A program made the translations under genes and the position numbers. The notes below the pieces were generated by a model. The model saw nothing but the letters and a program-made list of their open reading frames with translations, searched no databases and was not told the origin of the DNA. 64,000 nt of DNA from Mercurialis annua (taxonomy: Eukaryota; Streptophyta; Magnoliopsida; Malpighiales; Euphorbiaceae). Shown piece by piece: positions 63,666 to 64,000 of this stretch. The stretch spans positions 26,349,001 to 26,413,000 of the forward strand of contig NC_065575.1 of the NCBI RefSeq assembly GCF_937616625.2, in the 5' to 3' direction. Positions within the stretch are counted from its first letter, which is position 1. Every line of letters starts with the position of its first letter.

Positions 63666-64000
63666 CGTGTGGATTACCATGCTTATGCAGCGTCACAAGT
63701 CTCTCTAACACGTCATTCCGATTACCTAATCATGGTTAGGTTATATTACGCAAAGTGTGCGTTAAAATTTTACGATAGAGTACTATGTCGCATCACAAGT
63801 CACTTCAACGCGTCGTTCCGATTGCCTAAGCATTGTTAGGTTATATTACGCAAGTGTGCGTGAAAGTGACGCTAGATTAGTATGTTGCGTCTCAAGTCTC
63901 TTTAACGCGTTATTCCGATTAACTAAGAGCATGGTTTGGTTATATTACGCAAAGTGTGCGTGAAAAGTGATGGTAAATTAGTTTGTCGCGTCTCAAGTCT
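63651..64000 (+). repeat. Satellite block 7, plus orientation
   Basis: Final 350 bp of plus-orientation satellite. It is the inverted counterpart of roughly 394-744 in block 1 and runs off the right edge. Confidence 0.95.

Larger units (their letters stand above)
60916..64000 (-). repeat. Right arm of long inverted repeat (cut by window end)
   Basis: Reverse-complement counterpart of 394-3382 across the whole length, including the orientation switch at 63650. Position 64000 corresponds to about 394, so the arm very likely continues outside the window. Confidence 0.88.

Overview
The window is plant nuclear heterochromatin, most likely from a flowering plant (a eudicot would fit, but I cannot name the species). 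Two things point that way: a very long AT-rich satellite with CpG-rich motifs, and an island of plant-type retroelements, namely a Ty3/gypsy pol fragment with a Caulimoviridae-like pararetrovirus copy nested inside it. No host gene, tRNA, rRNA or CRISPR array was seen.

Layout. About 58 of the 64 kb is one satellite family. Its basic monomer is 99 bp (clean copy at 25171-25269), mixed with a 48-bp derivative (example 2460-2507). A 99+48 pair makes a 147-bp composite. Calling the strand that reads 'gcatggttagg' plus, the array runs: minus 1-744, plus 745-3382, [retroelement island 3383-9332], plus 9333-30913, minus 30914-37130, plus 37131-43638, minus 43639-63650, plus 63651-64000. That gives five orientation switches. 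The first and last are inverted copies of one ancestral junction. They lie inside a long inverted repeat: 394-3382 pairs with 60916-64000 in reverse complement, and the right arm is cut by the window end. The left arm stops where the gypsy fragment starts. Inside the blocks, multi-kilobase higher-order units and segmental duplications recur in direct order (for example 10.2-12.1 / 12.1-14.1 kb, 24.2-25.9 / 29.2-30.9 kb, 23.2-29.2 / 37.1-42.3 kb, 45.6-46.7 / 58.0-59.6 kb).

Retroelement island. A roughly 0.7-kb piece of a Ty3/gypsy pol (RNase H end, zinc-binding region, start of the integrase core; minus strand) sits directly in satellite. It is split by a 5230-bp caulimovirid-like insertion (3851-9080, minus strand) flanked by a 5-bp direct repeat, ctagt. 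Read on the minus strand, the insertion holds an acidic coat-protein-like N-terminal remnant, an internal coat-region deletion with frame change, and a 1159-codon open frame (zinc knuckle, aspartic protease, reverse transcriptase, RNase H, unknown tail). These are followed by a TATA box, a poly(A) signal, a tRNA-Met-type primer-binding site, and a second 831-bp copy of the tail-coding region that differs at only two positions. The copy is defective: there is no movement-protein region, the coat core is missing, and the first RNase H acidic position is Asn.

Almost all other open frames are satellite artefacts. Monomer lengths of 99, 48 and 147 are multiples of three, so frames stay open and give repeated peptides with no coding value.
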